A stretch of 64,000 nucleotides of DNA from the NCBI RefSeq assembly GCF_017571525.1, contig NZ_JAGETY010000003.1, positions 62,001-126,000 on the forward strand, in the 5' to 3' direction. Shown in pieces: positions 52,760 through 60,888 of this stretch (within the stretch, counting starts at the first letter, position 1; every line of letters begins with the position of its first letter). This stretch comes from Hymenobacter sp. BT559 (GTDB taxonomy: Bacteria > Bacteroidota > Bacteroidia > Cytophagales > Hymenobacteraceae). Position numbers and translations under genes: made by a program. The notes under the pieces are model-generated. The model saw only the letters and a program-made list of their open reading frames with translations, was not told where the DNA came from and searched no databases.

Positions 52760-54454
52760 ATGAAAAACCTCCTCGGGCCGGCCGCCCTGTTGCTGGCCAC
52801 GCTGCTCGGCGCCACCCCGGCCAGCCAAGCCCAAACTACGGCCCCGGTGCGCCGCTACTTCGTGTATTTCAACGACAAAGCCGGTACGCCCTACACCGTG
52901 AGCCAGCCGCAGGCGTTTCTGTCGGCCCGGGCGCTGGCCCGGCGCAGCCGCCAGGGCATTGCGGTGCGCGCCCGCGACCTGCCCGTGAGCCCCGCCTACC
53001 TGAGCCAGGTGCGCGCCGTGAGCGGCAGCCCACAGCTACTGTTTACCTCGCGCTGGCTCAATGGCGCGGCGCTGGCCTGCGACTCGGCCACCCTGGCTAG
53101 GGTGCAGCAGCTGCCCGGCGTGCGCCGGGCCCAGCTGCTGAGCCGGGTGCCGCCCCTGGCCCCGGCCCCGGCCCCGGCCGTGACGCCCACCCCCACGCCG
53201 CCCGCGCCTGCTAGCCCCCGCGCCACCTACGGCCCGGCCTATGCCCAAAACCAGCTCATCGGGGCGGTGGCCATGCATAATGCCGGCTACCGCGGCGAAG
53301 GGATGCAGATTGCCGTCTTCGACGCCGGCTTTCCGGGCGCCAATCGCATCACGGCCCTGCAAAACATGCAAACCCAGGGCCGCGTGGCCAGCACCCGCAA
53401 CTTCGTGGATGGCGGCCGGCAGGTGTACCTGCGCAACGGCCACGGCACGGCCTGCCTCAGCCTGATTGGGGGCGAGCTGCCGGGCTACTTTGTGGGCACG
53501 GCCCCGCACGCCACCTTCCACCTCTGCATTACCGAAGACGTGGACAGCGAGTCGCCGATGGAAGAAGCCAACTGGCTGGCCGCCGCCGAATATGCCGACT
53601 CGGCCGGGGTCGATGTCATCAGCTCGTCGCTAGGCTACAATACGTTTGATGATGCCGACCTGTCGCACACCTACGCCCAGCTCAACGGCCGCACGGCCAT
53701 TGCCAGCCTGGCCGCGCTCGGGGCGGCCCGCGCCGGCATGGTAGTGGTAAACTCGGCCGGCAACGATGGCAACAACTCGTGGCACTACATTGGCGTGCCG
53801 GCCGATGCCGACAGCATCATCACCGTGGGCGCCGTCGATTCTTTGCGCAATCACGCCGGCTTCAGCTCCTACGGCCCCACGGCCGATGGCCGCATCAAGC
53901 CCACGCTCTCGGCCATGGGTGTGGCCTCGGCCGTGCTAGCCCCCAATGGCACAGCCGTGCGCGGCAACGGTACGTCTTATGCCTGCCCCGAGCTGGCCGG
54001 CCTGGTAGCCGGCTTCTGGCAGGCCAACCCCACGCTCACGGCCCAGCAGGTGATTCAGGCCCTCGAAGCCGGCGCCTCGCAGGCCCAAAACCCCGACAAC
54101 ACGCTCGGCTACGGCATTGCCGATTTTGTGGCGGCCTACAACCGGCTGCACCCCGGGGCCCCGCTGGCGGCCAAAGCCGCGGCCGCTAGCGAGGGGCTAG
54201 CCATCTTCCCCAACCCCAGCCACCTTAGTGAGCTGATGCTGGCCCTGCCCGCCAGCCTGCGTGGCCAGGTGCTGCGCGTGCGGGTGCGTGACGTGAAGGG
54301 CGCGCTCATCGGCGAGCAGCTGCTGCCGGCCAGCCCGGCCGCCACGGCGGCGCTACGCCTGCCGGGCCGGGTGCTGGCGCCGGGCACCTACGTGTGCACG
54401 GTGCAGCCAGTGGCCGGCGGCGCGACGCAGTCGGTGCGCTTTGTGCGGCAATAG
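52760..54454 (+). CDS. S8-family subtilisin-like protease with T9SS sorting domain
   Basis: 564 residues. Signal peptide (MKNLLGPAALLLATLLGATPASQAQ), then an N-terminal region with RRYFVYFNDKAGTPY and LSARALARRSRQG, typical of Bacteroidota S8 proteins. Catalytic triad: Asp in IAVFDAGFPG, His in NGHGTACLSLIGG, Ser in GNGTSYACPELAGL; oxyanion Asn in VVNSAGNDGN. The last 80 residues form a type IX sorting domain (AIFPNPSHLSELML.. to PGTYVCTVQ). A secreted surface or extracellular protease. Confidence 0.94.
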   Translation: MKNLLGPAALLLATLLGATPASQAQTTAPVRRYFVYFNDKAGTPYTVSQPQAFLSARALARRSRQGIAVRARDLPVSPAYLSQVRAVSGSPQLLFTSRWLNGAALACDSATLARVQQLPGVRRAQLLSRVPPLAPAPAPAVTPTPTPPAPASPRATYGPAYAQNQLIGAVAMHNAGYRGEGMQIAVFDAGFPGANRITALQNMQTQGRVASTRNFVDGGRQVYLRNGHGTACLSLIGGELPGYFVGTAPHATFHLCITEDVDSESPMEEANWLAAAEYADSAGVDVISSSLGYNTFDDADLSHTYAQLNGRTAIASLAALGAARAGMVVVNSAGNDGNNSWHYIGVPADADSIITVGAVDSLRNHAGFSSYGPTADGRIKPTLSAMGVASAVLAPNGTAVRGNGTSYACPELAGLVAGFWQANPTLTAQQVIQALEAGASQAQNPDNTLGYGIADFVAAYNRLHPGAPLAAKAAAASEGLAIFPNPSHLSELMLALPASLRGQVLRVRVRDVKGALIGEQLLPASPAATAALRLPGRVLAPGTYVCTVQPVAGGATQSVRFVRQ

Positions 54455-54489
54455 TTTGCTAATTTAATTGGTATTCTAGTCCAATAATA

Positions 54490-54520
54490 TTGGTAATATT
54501 CTAAAAAAGCCGTATCTTTA
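54490..54520 (+). promoter_or_regulatory. Promoter of the zinc-ribbon gene
   Basis: TTG (54490-54492) and TATCTTTA (54513-54520, one mismatch to TAnnTTTG) are 20 nt apart. The perfect palindrome CCAATAATATTGG (54481-54493) overlaps the -33 box and could be a repressor site. Confidence 0.5.
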
Positions 54521-54545
54521 AACCGTCAATCAGACACCCGTTTTT

Positions 54546-54869
54546 ATGTTACAGTTAATGACGACCAAGCGCATCGGGCGCCGCCAGTTTCATTTCACCG
54601 TGCAAGGCGGCAACCTGCACGAAGCCGTGGCCGAATACGACCGCCTGAGCTTTCCCGATGTAGCTGCCTGCGGCCTCTGCGGCTCCGACAACCTCGATTT
54701 GACCTCGCGCGTGGCCCAGGGCAAGTTCAAGTACACTTCCGTAAAATGCCTCTCGTGCCGCGGCGACCTCACCTTCGGCAAAAACAAGGACGACGACCAG
54801 TCGTACTTCCTGCGCCGGAAGGAAAATGGCGACCTCGACTGGCGGGCGTTTGAGAAGAAGGCCGAGTAG
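54546..54869 (+). CDS. Small zinc-ribbon-like protein, unknown function
   Basis: 107 residues. Two Cys pairs, CGLCG (about residue 42) and CLSCRG (about 69), make a likely zinc ribbon. The body before them (RRQFHFTVQGGNLHEAVAEYDRL) and the acidic/basic tail (KNKDDDQSYFLRRKENGDLDW) are reminiscent of small nucleic-acid-binding or phage-associated proteins, but no family could be named. AT-rich promoter region upstream. The start may be ATG 54558 (MTTKRIG) instead. Confidence 0.65.
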   Translation: MLQLMTTKRIGRRQFHFTVQGGNLHEAVAEYDRLSFPDVAACGLCGSDNLDLTSRVAQGKFKYTSVKCLSCRGDLTFGKNKDDDQSYFLRRKENGDLDWRAFEKKAE

Positions 54870-54975
54870 CAAACCACAGCGCTAAACCACTTAATCAGTT
54901 GCGGCGAACGGGGCCGGCCCGTTTGCCCACCGGCGCCGCCGGGTAGGGGAGCACCGCTCCTGCTGCCCGGCGGCG

Positions 54976-54983
54976 TACTTTTG
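54976..54983 (+). promoter_or_regulatory. Promoter -7 element TACTTTTG at the rpe start
   Basis: Perfect TAnnTTTG ending 6 nt before the rpe ATG at 54990. If used, transcription would begin at or within a few bases of the start codon, giving a leaderless mRNA. Confidence 0.5.
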
Positions 54984-54989
54984 GGTTCT

Positions 54990-55700
54990 ATGAGCGTTAT
55001 TTCTTCCCGCCGTGAGCCGCTGCTAGCCCCGTCACTCTTAGCCAGCGACCTGGCCAATATTCAAGCCACTGCCGAGCTGCTAGCCACCGCCGAGGCCGAC
55101 TGGCTGCACTTCGACGTGATGGACGGCCGCTTCGTGCCTAATATCTCGTTCGGTCTGCCCATTCTGGAAGCCCTGCGGCCCCACGCCAAGCAGCCCATCG
55201 ACGTGCACCTGATGATAGAGCGGCCCCAGGATTACCTGGCCGCTTTCCGCGACGCGGGCGCCACCCATATGACGGTGCACTACGAGGCCTGCCCGCACCT
55301 GCACCGCGTGGTGGAACAGATTAAGAGCCTGGGCTGCACGGCCGGCGTGGCCCTTAACCCCGCCACCCCCGCTAGCCTGCTCTCGGATATTGCCGCCGAC
55401 CTCGACCTGGTGCTGGTGATGTCGGTAAACCCCGGTTTTGGGGGCCAGACGTTCATTCCGCACACCTTGCAAAAGGTGGCCGAGGTGAAAGAGCTGCTGC
55501 TCGACGCCGGCTCCGCGGCGCTGATTGAAGTTGACGGCGGCGTGAGCCGGGACAATGCCGCCGCCCTGGTGCAGGCCGGGGCTGATGTGCTGGTGGCCGG
55601 CAGCTTCGTGTTTAAATCGGGTGGCGGGCCGGTGGCCACACTGGCCGGACTGCGCCAGCTGCTGCGCGAGGCTACCCAGGAGCAGGCCGCAAAAAACTAG
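54990..55700 (+). CDS. rpe: Ribulose-phosphate 3-epimerase
   Basis: 236 residues from ATG 54990. Interconverts ribulose 5-phosphate and xylulose 5-phosphate. TIM barrel with APSLLASDLANI, the metal-binding LHFDVMDGRFVPNIS (Asp) and VHLMIERP (His), MTVHYEAC, VMSVNPGFGGQTFIP and EVDGGVSRDNAAALVQAGAD (Asp). Standard length. Functionally complements the transaldolase and arabinose genes though 45 kb away. Confidence 0.96.
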   Translation: MSVISSRREPLLAPSLLASDLANIQATAELLATAEADWLHFDVMDGRFVPNISFGLPILEALRPHAKQPIDVHLMIERPQDYLAAFRDAGATHMTVHYEACPHLHRVVEQIKSLGCTAGVALNPATPASLLSDIAADLDLVLVMSVNPGFGGQTFIPHTLQKVAEVKELLLDAGSAALIEVDGGVSRDNAAALVQAGADVLVAGSFVFKSGGGPVATLAGLRQLLREATQEQAAKN

Positions 55701-55811
55701 GCTAGCCGCATACGGAAAGCTAAGCCGGAGAAGTTGAGAAAGCCTGCCGCGCGGCTGGGCCGGCCAGGCCCTGCGTAGCTTTACGGAACCGTTTTTTCTG
55801 CTGCCTCTGCG

Positions 55812-58313
55812 TTGAAGTCTTTACCTCTGTTCTTAGCCGTAAGTGTTCTGCCGGCGGCTGGCCCGGTGCTGGCCCAGCAGGCGCCCGCGCCGGCCGCCGC
55901 GGCCCAGGCCACTGTGCTCACCGGCACTGTGCGCGATGCCCAGGGCCAGCCCCTCGAGCTGGTAGTGGTGGGCCTCGAAGGCCAGCCCGGCGGCGCTACT
56001 ACCGATGCGCAGGGCAATTTCACTTTGCGCCTGCTGCTGCCCGTGAGCGGCCCGGCCGTGCTGGTGGTGCGCCGGCTAGGGTACCAAACCCTGCGGCAGC
56101 CCCTGCGCCTGCCCGAGGGAGCCGGCCAGCCCCTGCGGCTAGCCCTCCAAGTCGATACTAAGGCTCTGGGCAGCGTGACGGTGCACGCCCGCGCCGCCGG
56201 TGCCGACCAGCGCGAGCAGGCCAGCCTGGTGCAGCTCGACCCGCAAACGGCTAAGGTGTTGCCCTCACCCTTCGGCGATTTCAACGCCATTCTCAAAACC
56301 CTGCCCGGCGTGGTGAGCAATAATGAGCTCACGAGCACCTACAACGTGCGCGGCGGCAGCTACGAAGAAAACCTGCTCTACGTCAACGGCTTTGAGGTGT
56401 ACCGGCCGTTCCTGGTCACGCAGGCCCAGCAGGAGGGCCTCAGCTTTATCAACCCCGACCTGGTGCAGAAGGTTGATTTCAGTACCGGCGGCTGGCAGCC
56501 CAAGTACGGCGACAAGCTCTCGTCGGTGCTCGACGTGCAGTATAAGGAGCCCGAGAAGTTTGCGGCCTCGGCCACAGCCAGCCTCGTGGGTGGCGCCGTG
56601 CACACCGAGGCCCGCTCGGCCAATGGCCGGGTAAGCTACCTGGCCGGCGTGCGCTATAAAAATGCGCAGTACGTATTCAATGCCTTAAAGCAGAACCAGG
56701 GTCAGTACAACCCGACTTTCTACGATGGCCAGGCCTACGTGAATATCGGGCTGGGCAGCAAGGGCGGCGACCTGCAAAAAACCAGTCTGGGCATCTTGGG
56801 CGTGGTGGCGCACAACGACTACCGCTTCGTGCCGCAGACCGGGCAGGTGTCGAACTCGCTGCCGGGCGGGCAGGTGCTGCGCGTCAACATCTACTACGAT
56901 GGGCGCGAGCGCATGCAGTACGATACCTACCAGACGGGCCTCGACCTGCGGCACAATTTTCACCCCGGCCTGCAACTTGACCTGCTGGCTTCGGCGCTGA
57001 GCACCCGCGAGTCGGAGTTCAGAGACGTGGAGGCGGCCTACACCTTTGCCGAAGTCAACCGCGACCCGAGCAGCCCCGATTTCAACCAGACGGTGCGCCA
57101 GCGCAACGTCGGGTCCTCGTTTAACCACGCCCGCAACGACCTCACGGCGCGCGTGTACACAGCCGAGCTGCGCGGGCGCTGGAACCCCGGCGGTGACCCG
57201 CTAGGTCCCCATACCGTGCGCTTTGGGGTGAAGACGGGCCGCGAAAGCATTCACGACCAGCTCGATGAGTACAGCTTTGCCGACTCGGCCGACTATGTGC
57301 CCGATGCCCGCCGCACCCGCCTCACCGCCGACCTCAACCTGCTGAGCACCCGCACCCAGGGCTACGTGCAGCACACCTGGCAACTCGACTCGCTCAAAAC
57401 GCTGACCTACGGGGTGCGGGGGCACTACTGGACCGAAAACCAGCAGCTCGTTATCAGCCCGCGCCTGCAATTCTCCTCGCGCGACCGCCGCCACCCCGAG
57501 CGCAGCTGGAAGCTGGCGGCCGGTGTCTATGCCCAGCCGCCCTTTTACCGCGAGCTGCGCAACCTGCAGGGCCAGCTCAACCCCGAGTTGCGGGCCCAGA
57601 AGTCGCTGCACTTCGTGGTGGGCCGCCAGGTCGAGCTGCACCTTATGAATCGGCCCTTCCGCCTCAATACGGAGGCTTTTTACAAGTACCTCACCGACGT
57701 TATTCCCTACGAGGTCGATAACGTGCGCCTGCGCTACTATGCTACGAATCAGGCCACGGCCTACGCCGCCGGCTTCGAAACCCGCCTGAGCGGCGAGTTT
57801 GTGAAGGGTGTCGAATCGTGGCTGAGCCTGGGTTTGCTCTCCACGCAGGAAAAGGGCGATACCACCGCCACCTACAACGCGGCCGGTAAGCGCACCGGCT
57901 ACCAGACGCTAGGGTACATCCGCCGGCCGCAGGACCAGCGTCTCACGGCCAGCATCTTCTTTCAGGACCATTTGCCCGATAACCCCTCGGTGCGCGGCTA
58001 CCTGAACCTCGTCTTTGGTACCGGCCTGCCTTTCAGCGCGCCCGGCCACCTGCAGGAGCGCGAAACCAACAGCACCAGCGCCTACCAGCGCGTCGATGTC
58101 GGCTTCTCCAAAGTAGTGAGCCTGCGCGCCACGGCCAAGCCCCACCCATATTCGCTCGAAAGCCTGTGGCTGAGCCTGGAGATTCTCAACATCCTGGGGG
58201 CCAATAACGTGGCGGGCTATAGCTACCTGCAGGATGTAAACGGTCGCACCTATAGCATTCCCAGCTACCTCTCGCAGCGGGTGGTGAATCTGCGGGCCAT
58301 TGCCCGGTTTTAA
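55812..58313 (+). CDS. TonB-dependent receptor with carboxypeptidase-like domain
   Basis: 833 residues, TTG start at 55812 that begins a signal peptide (MKSLPLFLAVSVLPAAGPVL). Carboxypeptidase regulatory-like domain at about 30-120 (LTGTVRDAQGQPLELVVVGL, TTDAQGNFTLRL), a plug at about 140-250 (FGDFNAILKTLPGVVSNNEL, YNVRGGSYEENLLYVNGFEV), then a large barrel ending FNLRAIARF-like (VNLRAIARF). Outer-membrane receptor of unknown ligand with no SusD partner. A TAGCTTTA -7-like element lies at 55776-55783. Confidence 0.92.
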   Translation: MKSLPLFLAVSVLPAAGPVLAQQAPAPAAAAQATVLTGTVRDAQGQPLELVVVGLEGQPGGATTDAQGNFTLRLLLPVSGPAVLVVRRLGYQTLRQPLRLPEGAGQPLRLALQVDTKALGSVTVHARAAGADQREQASLVQLDPQTAKVLPSPFGDFNAILKTLPGVVSNNELTSTYNVRGGSYEENLLYVNGFEVYRPFLVTQAQQEGLSFINPDLVQKVDFSTGGWQPKYGDKLSSVLDVQYKEPEKFAASATASLVGGAVHTEARSANGRVSYLAGVRYKNAQYVFNALKQNQGQYNPTFYDGQAYVNIGLGSKGGDLQKTSLGILGVVAHNDYRFVPQTGQVSNSLPGGQVLRVNIYYDGRERMQYDTYQTGLDLRHNFHPGLQLDLLASALSTRESEFRDVEAAYTFAEVNRDPSSPDFNQTVRQRNVGSSFNHARNDLTARVYTAELRGRWNPGGDPLGPHTVRFGVKTGRESIHDQLDEYSFADSADYVPDARRTRLTADLNLLSTRTQGYVQHTWQLDSLKTLTYGVRGHYWTENQQLVISPRLQFSSRDRRHPERSWKLAAGVYAQPPFYRELRNLQGQLNPELRAQKSLHFVVGRQVELHLMNRPFRLNTEAFYKYLTDVIPYEVDNVRLRYYATNQATAYAAGFETRLSGEFVKGVESWLSLGLLSTQEKGDTTATYNAAGKRTGYQTLGYIRRPQDQRLTASIFFQDHLPDNPSVRGYLNLVFGTGLPFSAPGHLQERETNSTSAYQRVDVGFSKVVSLRATAKPHPYSLESLWLSLEILNILGANNVAGYSYLQDVNGRTYSIPSYLSQRVVNLRAIARF

Positions 58314-58322
58314 GAGGGGGCG

Positions 58323-58346
58323 GGGGCTAGCCGCTAGCCCCTCTTT
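58323..58346 (+). terminator. Terminator hairpin after the TonB-dependent receptor
   Basis: GGGGCTAG (58323-58330) pairs with CTAGCCCC (58334-58341), 3-nt loop, followed by TCTTTC. Confidence 0.6.
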
Positions 58347-58405
58347 CCCGGCACCTCGCGTTAGGTACGCTCTCCAGCCCAACGGCTACTCTGTTAAATA
58401 CAGAC

Positions 58406-58500
58406 GCCCTGCCTGCGTGAGCAGGTCAGGGCATTGAGAAGTGTGGGGGTAGTAGCGCTACCCGTTCAACTTCGGAACATACCCAACAGGACAGCGCGAA
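58406..58500 (+). other. Hairpin plus diverged copy of the small-gene leader
   Basis: A hairpin (58406-58416 with 58421-58432, one bulge) is followed by GAAGTGTGGGG and then CTACCCGTTCAACTTCGGAA-type sequence. The same order (hairpin, GAAGTGTGGGG, CTAC..TTC..GGAAACAT) recurs at 58610-58690 just before the 39-residue ORF. No ORF starts here, so it looks like a decayed tandem copy. Confidence 0.5.
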
Positions 58501-58548
58501 GGCGGAGGTCGAGCCAGGAATGCGCCGCGGCTACCACGGCCGGCGGGC

Positions 58549-58556
58549 TACCTTTG
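58549..58556 (+). promoter_or_regulatory. Promoter -7 element TACCTTTG of the small gene
   Basis: Perfect TAnnTTTG about 130 nt upstream of the 39-residue ORF. The transcript would carry the hairpin at 58610-58643 as a structured leader. Confidence 0.45.
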
Positions 58557-58687
58557 CGTCAAGCGCGTTGGGTTATGCCCCACGACCAAAACGGGTTTCC
58601 TAACAAGACGAAACCCCAGCTGCCTAGGAACAGCCGGGGTTTCAGAAGTGTGGGGTTATGGTACAACCTCTACTTCATCTTGGAAAC

Positions 58688-58807
58688 ATGGATAGGGAAA
58701 ACGCGAACAAGCTACTGCAGAACTGGGGCAAACCGGTTTTGCTGGAAGTTTTGAAAGGTGCGGCGAAAGCTATCGGCTTTTACCTCATCGCTCATTTCCT
58801 CCGGTAG
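58688..58807 (+). CDS. Possible 39-residue hydrophobic peptide
   Basis: A short ORF, MDRENANKLLQNWGKPVLLE then VLKGAAKAIGFYLIAHFLR, forming an amphipathic to hydrophobic helix with scattered Lys/Arg. Support for a real gene: a perfect -7 element upstream, a leader hairpin (GAAACCCC..GGGGTTTC, 58610-58617 with 58636-58643) and an intrinsic terminator beginning 6 nt after the stop. The peptide shape and structured leader recall type I toxin or small membrane peptides, but no antisense RNA was identified. No similarity can be claimed. Confidence 0.45.
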   Translation: MDRENANKLLQNWGKPVLLEVLKGAAKAIGFYLIAHFLR

Positions 58808-58812
58808 TTGGG

Positions 58813-58846
58813 GAGGGTGCTGGCCGGAAAGCTGGCACCCTCTTTT
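58813..58846 (+). terminator. Intrinsic terminator of the small gene
   Basis: GAGGGTGC (58813-58820) pairs with GCACCCTC (58835-58842), extended inward by wobble pairs, followed by TTTT. Confidence 0.85.
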
Positions 58847-58937
58847 GCTGCCAGGCAAAGATAAGAACGTAAACGTGATTCTACTGCGAGGAGTTGCCGG
58901 ACGAAGCTGCTGGCGGCCCGCGTAGTTTCCTTATTGC

Positions 58938-59618
58938 ATGAACCGCCTGATTCTCCTCCACGGCTATACCGAAGACGCCACCATTTTCGACCCACTGCTG
59001 CCGCTGTTGCCAGCCTTCGGGCAGGTACTGGCCCTGGAGCTGGAAGCGGAGTTTGCCCACTGGCGGCCCGCTAGCCCCGTAAATGTGGTGAGTCTGGCCA
59101 CTCACCTGGCCGCCCGCCACCGCATCGGGCCCACCGACGTGCTTCTCGGCCACTCAATGGGCGGCTGGATTGCGGCCCACCTCAAGCAGCAAACCGGGGC
59201 CACGGCCATCCTGCTCAGCTCGTTTACCGACCAGGCCAAGATTGTGTCGTCCATCCGCAGCCCGCGCCTGCTCGGGCTCTATGCCCATCTGGGGCTGGTG
59301 CAAAGCCGTTGGCTCAATCGATACTTTCTGCGCCGCTACCCGCACGACGAGTCGCGGGCGCTGCACGGGCAGCTGGTGGCGGGCATGGGGCGCTTCCGCC
59401 GCCGCTACGTGGCCCAGCAGCTAGGGGTGCTGTTTGCCCCGGTGCCGCCGCTTACCACCCAGCCCGAGCTGCGTTTGCATGCCTTGGCCGATACCGTGGT
59501 GCGCCCACCCGACGAGCCGTTCGTAGAATTGCCGGGCGACCACTTCGCGCATTATTTCTACCCCGAGTTGGCGGCCGAAGCTATCCACCAGGCCCTGAGA
59601 AAGACTGATTTTCAGTAG
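58938..59618 (+). CDS. Alpha/beta hydrolase
   Basis: 226 residues. The first strand is LILLHGYTEDATIF with the HG oxyanion region; the nucleophile Ser lies in LLGHSMGGWIAAHL; the acid Asp is probably in HALADTVVRPPDEP and the His in LPGDHFAHYFYPE. A small, lid-poor esterase or carboxylic-ester hydrolase of unknown substrate. Located between the small-peptide gene and the histidine operon, same strand. Confidence 0.88.
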   Translation: MNRLILLHGYTEDATIFDPLLPLLPAFGQVLALELEAEFAHWRPASPVNVVSLATHLAARHRIGPTDVLLGHSMGGWIAAHLKQQTGATAILLSSFTDQAKIVSSIRSPRLLGLYAHLGLVQSRWLNRYFLRRYPHDESRALHGQLVAGMGRFRRRYVAQQLGVLFAPVPPLTTQPELRLHALADTVVRPPDEPFVELPGDHFAHYFYPELAAEAIHQALRKTDFQ

Positions 59619-59680
59619 CTCCAATTTGGCCGCCACAGGGCATTTTGCGTAAGAGTGCTTTAAAATTCGGGCGGCCGGCC

Positions 59681-59688
59681 TACCTTTG
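59681..59688 (+). promoter_or_regulatory. Promoter -7 element TACCTTTG of the histidine operon
   Basis: Perfect TAnnTTTG. The predicted start point is at about 59693-59696, almost on the leader-peptide ATG, so the leader would be translated from a nearly leaderless transcript. Confidence 0.55.
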
Positions 59689-59695
59689 CCCCACG

Positions 59696-59827
59696 ATGAC
59701 TTCCGTTTGCTGCTTTACGTCTGCCCTCAGCCCCGCGCTGCTTGCCCCCGTTTCGGGGCTGGCCGCTGCCTGGCGGGCTACGCAGCCGCTTGGTGCCGCG
59801 CCGCAGCAGCATCACCACCATCTGTAG
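59696..59827 (+). CDS. hisL: Putative histidine leader peptide
   Basis: 43 codons from ATG 59696 ending QQHHHHL-stop. Four consecutive His codons (59810-59821) sit two codons before the stop, as in classical his-operon leader peptides, and hisG begins 206 nt after the stop. The ORF starts 7 nt after a perfect -7 element. A strong candidate for ribosome-mediated attenuation by charged tRNA-His level. The rest of the peptide has no recognisable domain. Confidence 0.6.
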   Translation: MTSVCCFTSALSPALLAPVSGLAAAWRATQPLGAAPQQHHHHL

Positions 59828-59915
59828 GAGACCGGGCAACCGGGCTGGCCGCTACCCTGTAGCCTAGTAGTGCCAGCCGCTCGCGTCTCCACCACCGCCC
59901 CGCCCGTAGGCCGGG
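59756..59915 (+). promoter_or_regulatory. Candidate his attenuator with alternative pairings
   Basis: The 15-nt segment GGGCTGGCCGCTGCC (59756-59770, inside the leader ORF) recurs with one change at 59842-59856. Both copies contain GGCTGGC, able to pair with GCCAGCC at 59872-59878, so the pairings exclude one another. GGAGAC/GTCTCC (59827-59832 and 59885-59890) can close the downstream hairpin, and CCCGCCC/GGCCGGG (59899-59915) forms another stem followed within 10 nt by TTTT. No single canonical terminator stands out. 59916-60033 shows further GC hairpins and a T6 run just before hisG. Confidence 0.5.
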
Positions 59916-60033
59916 AAATAACTTTTACTTCGTTTGGGTATTTACCGAGGAGCTTTCGGTTAGCCAGGGGCTAGCCGGGCCTCGCTTTAGCTTCGCCGCG
60001 AGCCCGCTACCGGGCCGCGAGCCATTTTTTCTC

Positions 60034-60885
60034 ATGCTGCGTTTAGCCATTCAAAAGTCCGGCCGCCTTTCGGAGGACTCCCTTCAGCTCATCCGCGAGT
60101 GCGGTATCAGCTTCGTTTCGTCGTCCTACAAGCTCAAGGTGGAGGCCAGCAACTTCCCGCTGGAAATCCTCTACCTGCGCGACGATGATATTCCCGGCTA
60201 CGTGCAGGACGGGGTGGCCGACCTCGGCATTGTGGGCCAGAACGTGCTGGTTGAAGCCGGCGGTGCCGGGCTCGAAGTCGAAGCGCTGGGCTTCAGCAAG
60301 TGCCGCCTGAGCCTGGCCGTGCCGCGCGGGGCCGAGTACAACTCGGTGGCCGACTTAGAAGGTAAGAACATTGCCACCTCGTATCCCAAGTTGCTCGGCG
60401 ACTACCTGGCTGGCCAGGGCGTGCGCGCCAACCTGCACACCATTTCGGGTTCGGTCGAAATCGCGCCCAGCATCGGGCTAGCCGAGGCTATCTGCGACAT
60501 CGTGAGCAGCGGTTCAACCTTGCTTGGCAATGGTCTGCGCGAGGTCGAAACCATCTTCCGTTCGGAGGCCGTGCTCATCGCCGCCCCCAACCTGAGCCCC
60601 GAAAAGCAGGAGCTACTCGACCAGCTGCGCTTCCGCATGCAGGCCGTGCGCCGGGCCCAGCGCTCGAAGTACATCGTGCTCAACGCCCCGCTAGCCGCCC
60701 TCGACGCCGTGAAGGCGCTGCTGCCGGGCATCAAGTCGCCCACCGTAACGCCGCTCGCCGAAGAAGGCTGGGTGTCTGTGCAGTCGGTGGTAGAGGAGGA
60801 CAAGTTCTGGCAGCTCGCCGGCGACTTGCAGGCCATCGGGGCCGAAGGTATCTTGGTGCTGCCCATCGAGAAGCGCATTTCTTAG
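60034..60885 (+). CDS. hisG: ATP phosphoribosyltransferase, long form
   Basis: 283 residues. First step of histidine synthesis: ATP plus PRPP to phosphoribosyl-ATP. LRLAIQKSGRLSEDSLQLI start, DDDIPGYVQDGVADLGIVGQ, the EIAPSIGLAEAICDIVSSGSTL PRPP-binding block (landmarks EIAPSIGLAEA, DIVSSGST), and a C-terminal histidine-sensing domain (SPTVTPLAEEGWVSVQSVV, EGILVLPIEKRI), so feedback inhibition by histidine is expected and no HisZ is needed. Confidence 0.97.
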   Translation: MLRLAIQKSGRLSEDSLQLIRECGISFVSSSYKLKVEASNFPLEILYLRDDDIPGYVQDGVADLGIVGQNVLVEAGGAGLEVEALGFSKCRLSLAVPRGAEYNSVADLEGKNIATSYPKLLGDYLAGQGVRANLHTISGSVEIAPSIGLAEAICDIVSSGSTLLGNGLREVETIFRSEAVLIAAPNLSPEKQELLDQLRFRMQAVRRAQRSKYIVLNAPLAALDAVKALLPGIKSPTVTPLAEEGWVSVQSVVEEDKFWQLAGDLQAIGAEGILVLPIEKRIS

Positions 60886-60888
60886 GCT

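Noticed and set aside
58434..58754. 106-codon ORF across the small-gene leader
   Set aside because: It runs through both hairpins and the promoter element and is Arg/Thr-rich without motifs; the shorter ORF at 58688 fits the terminator better.
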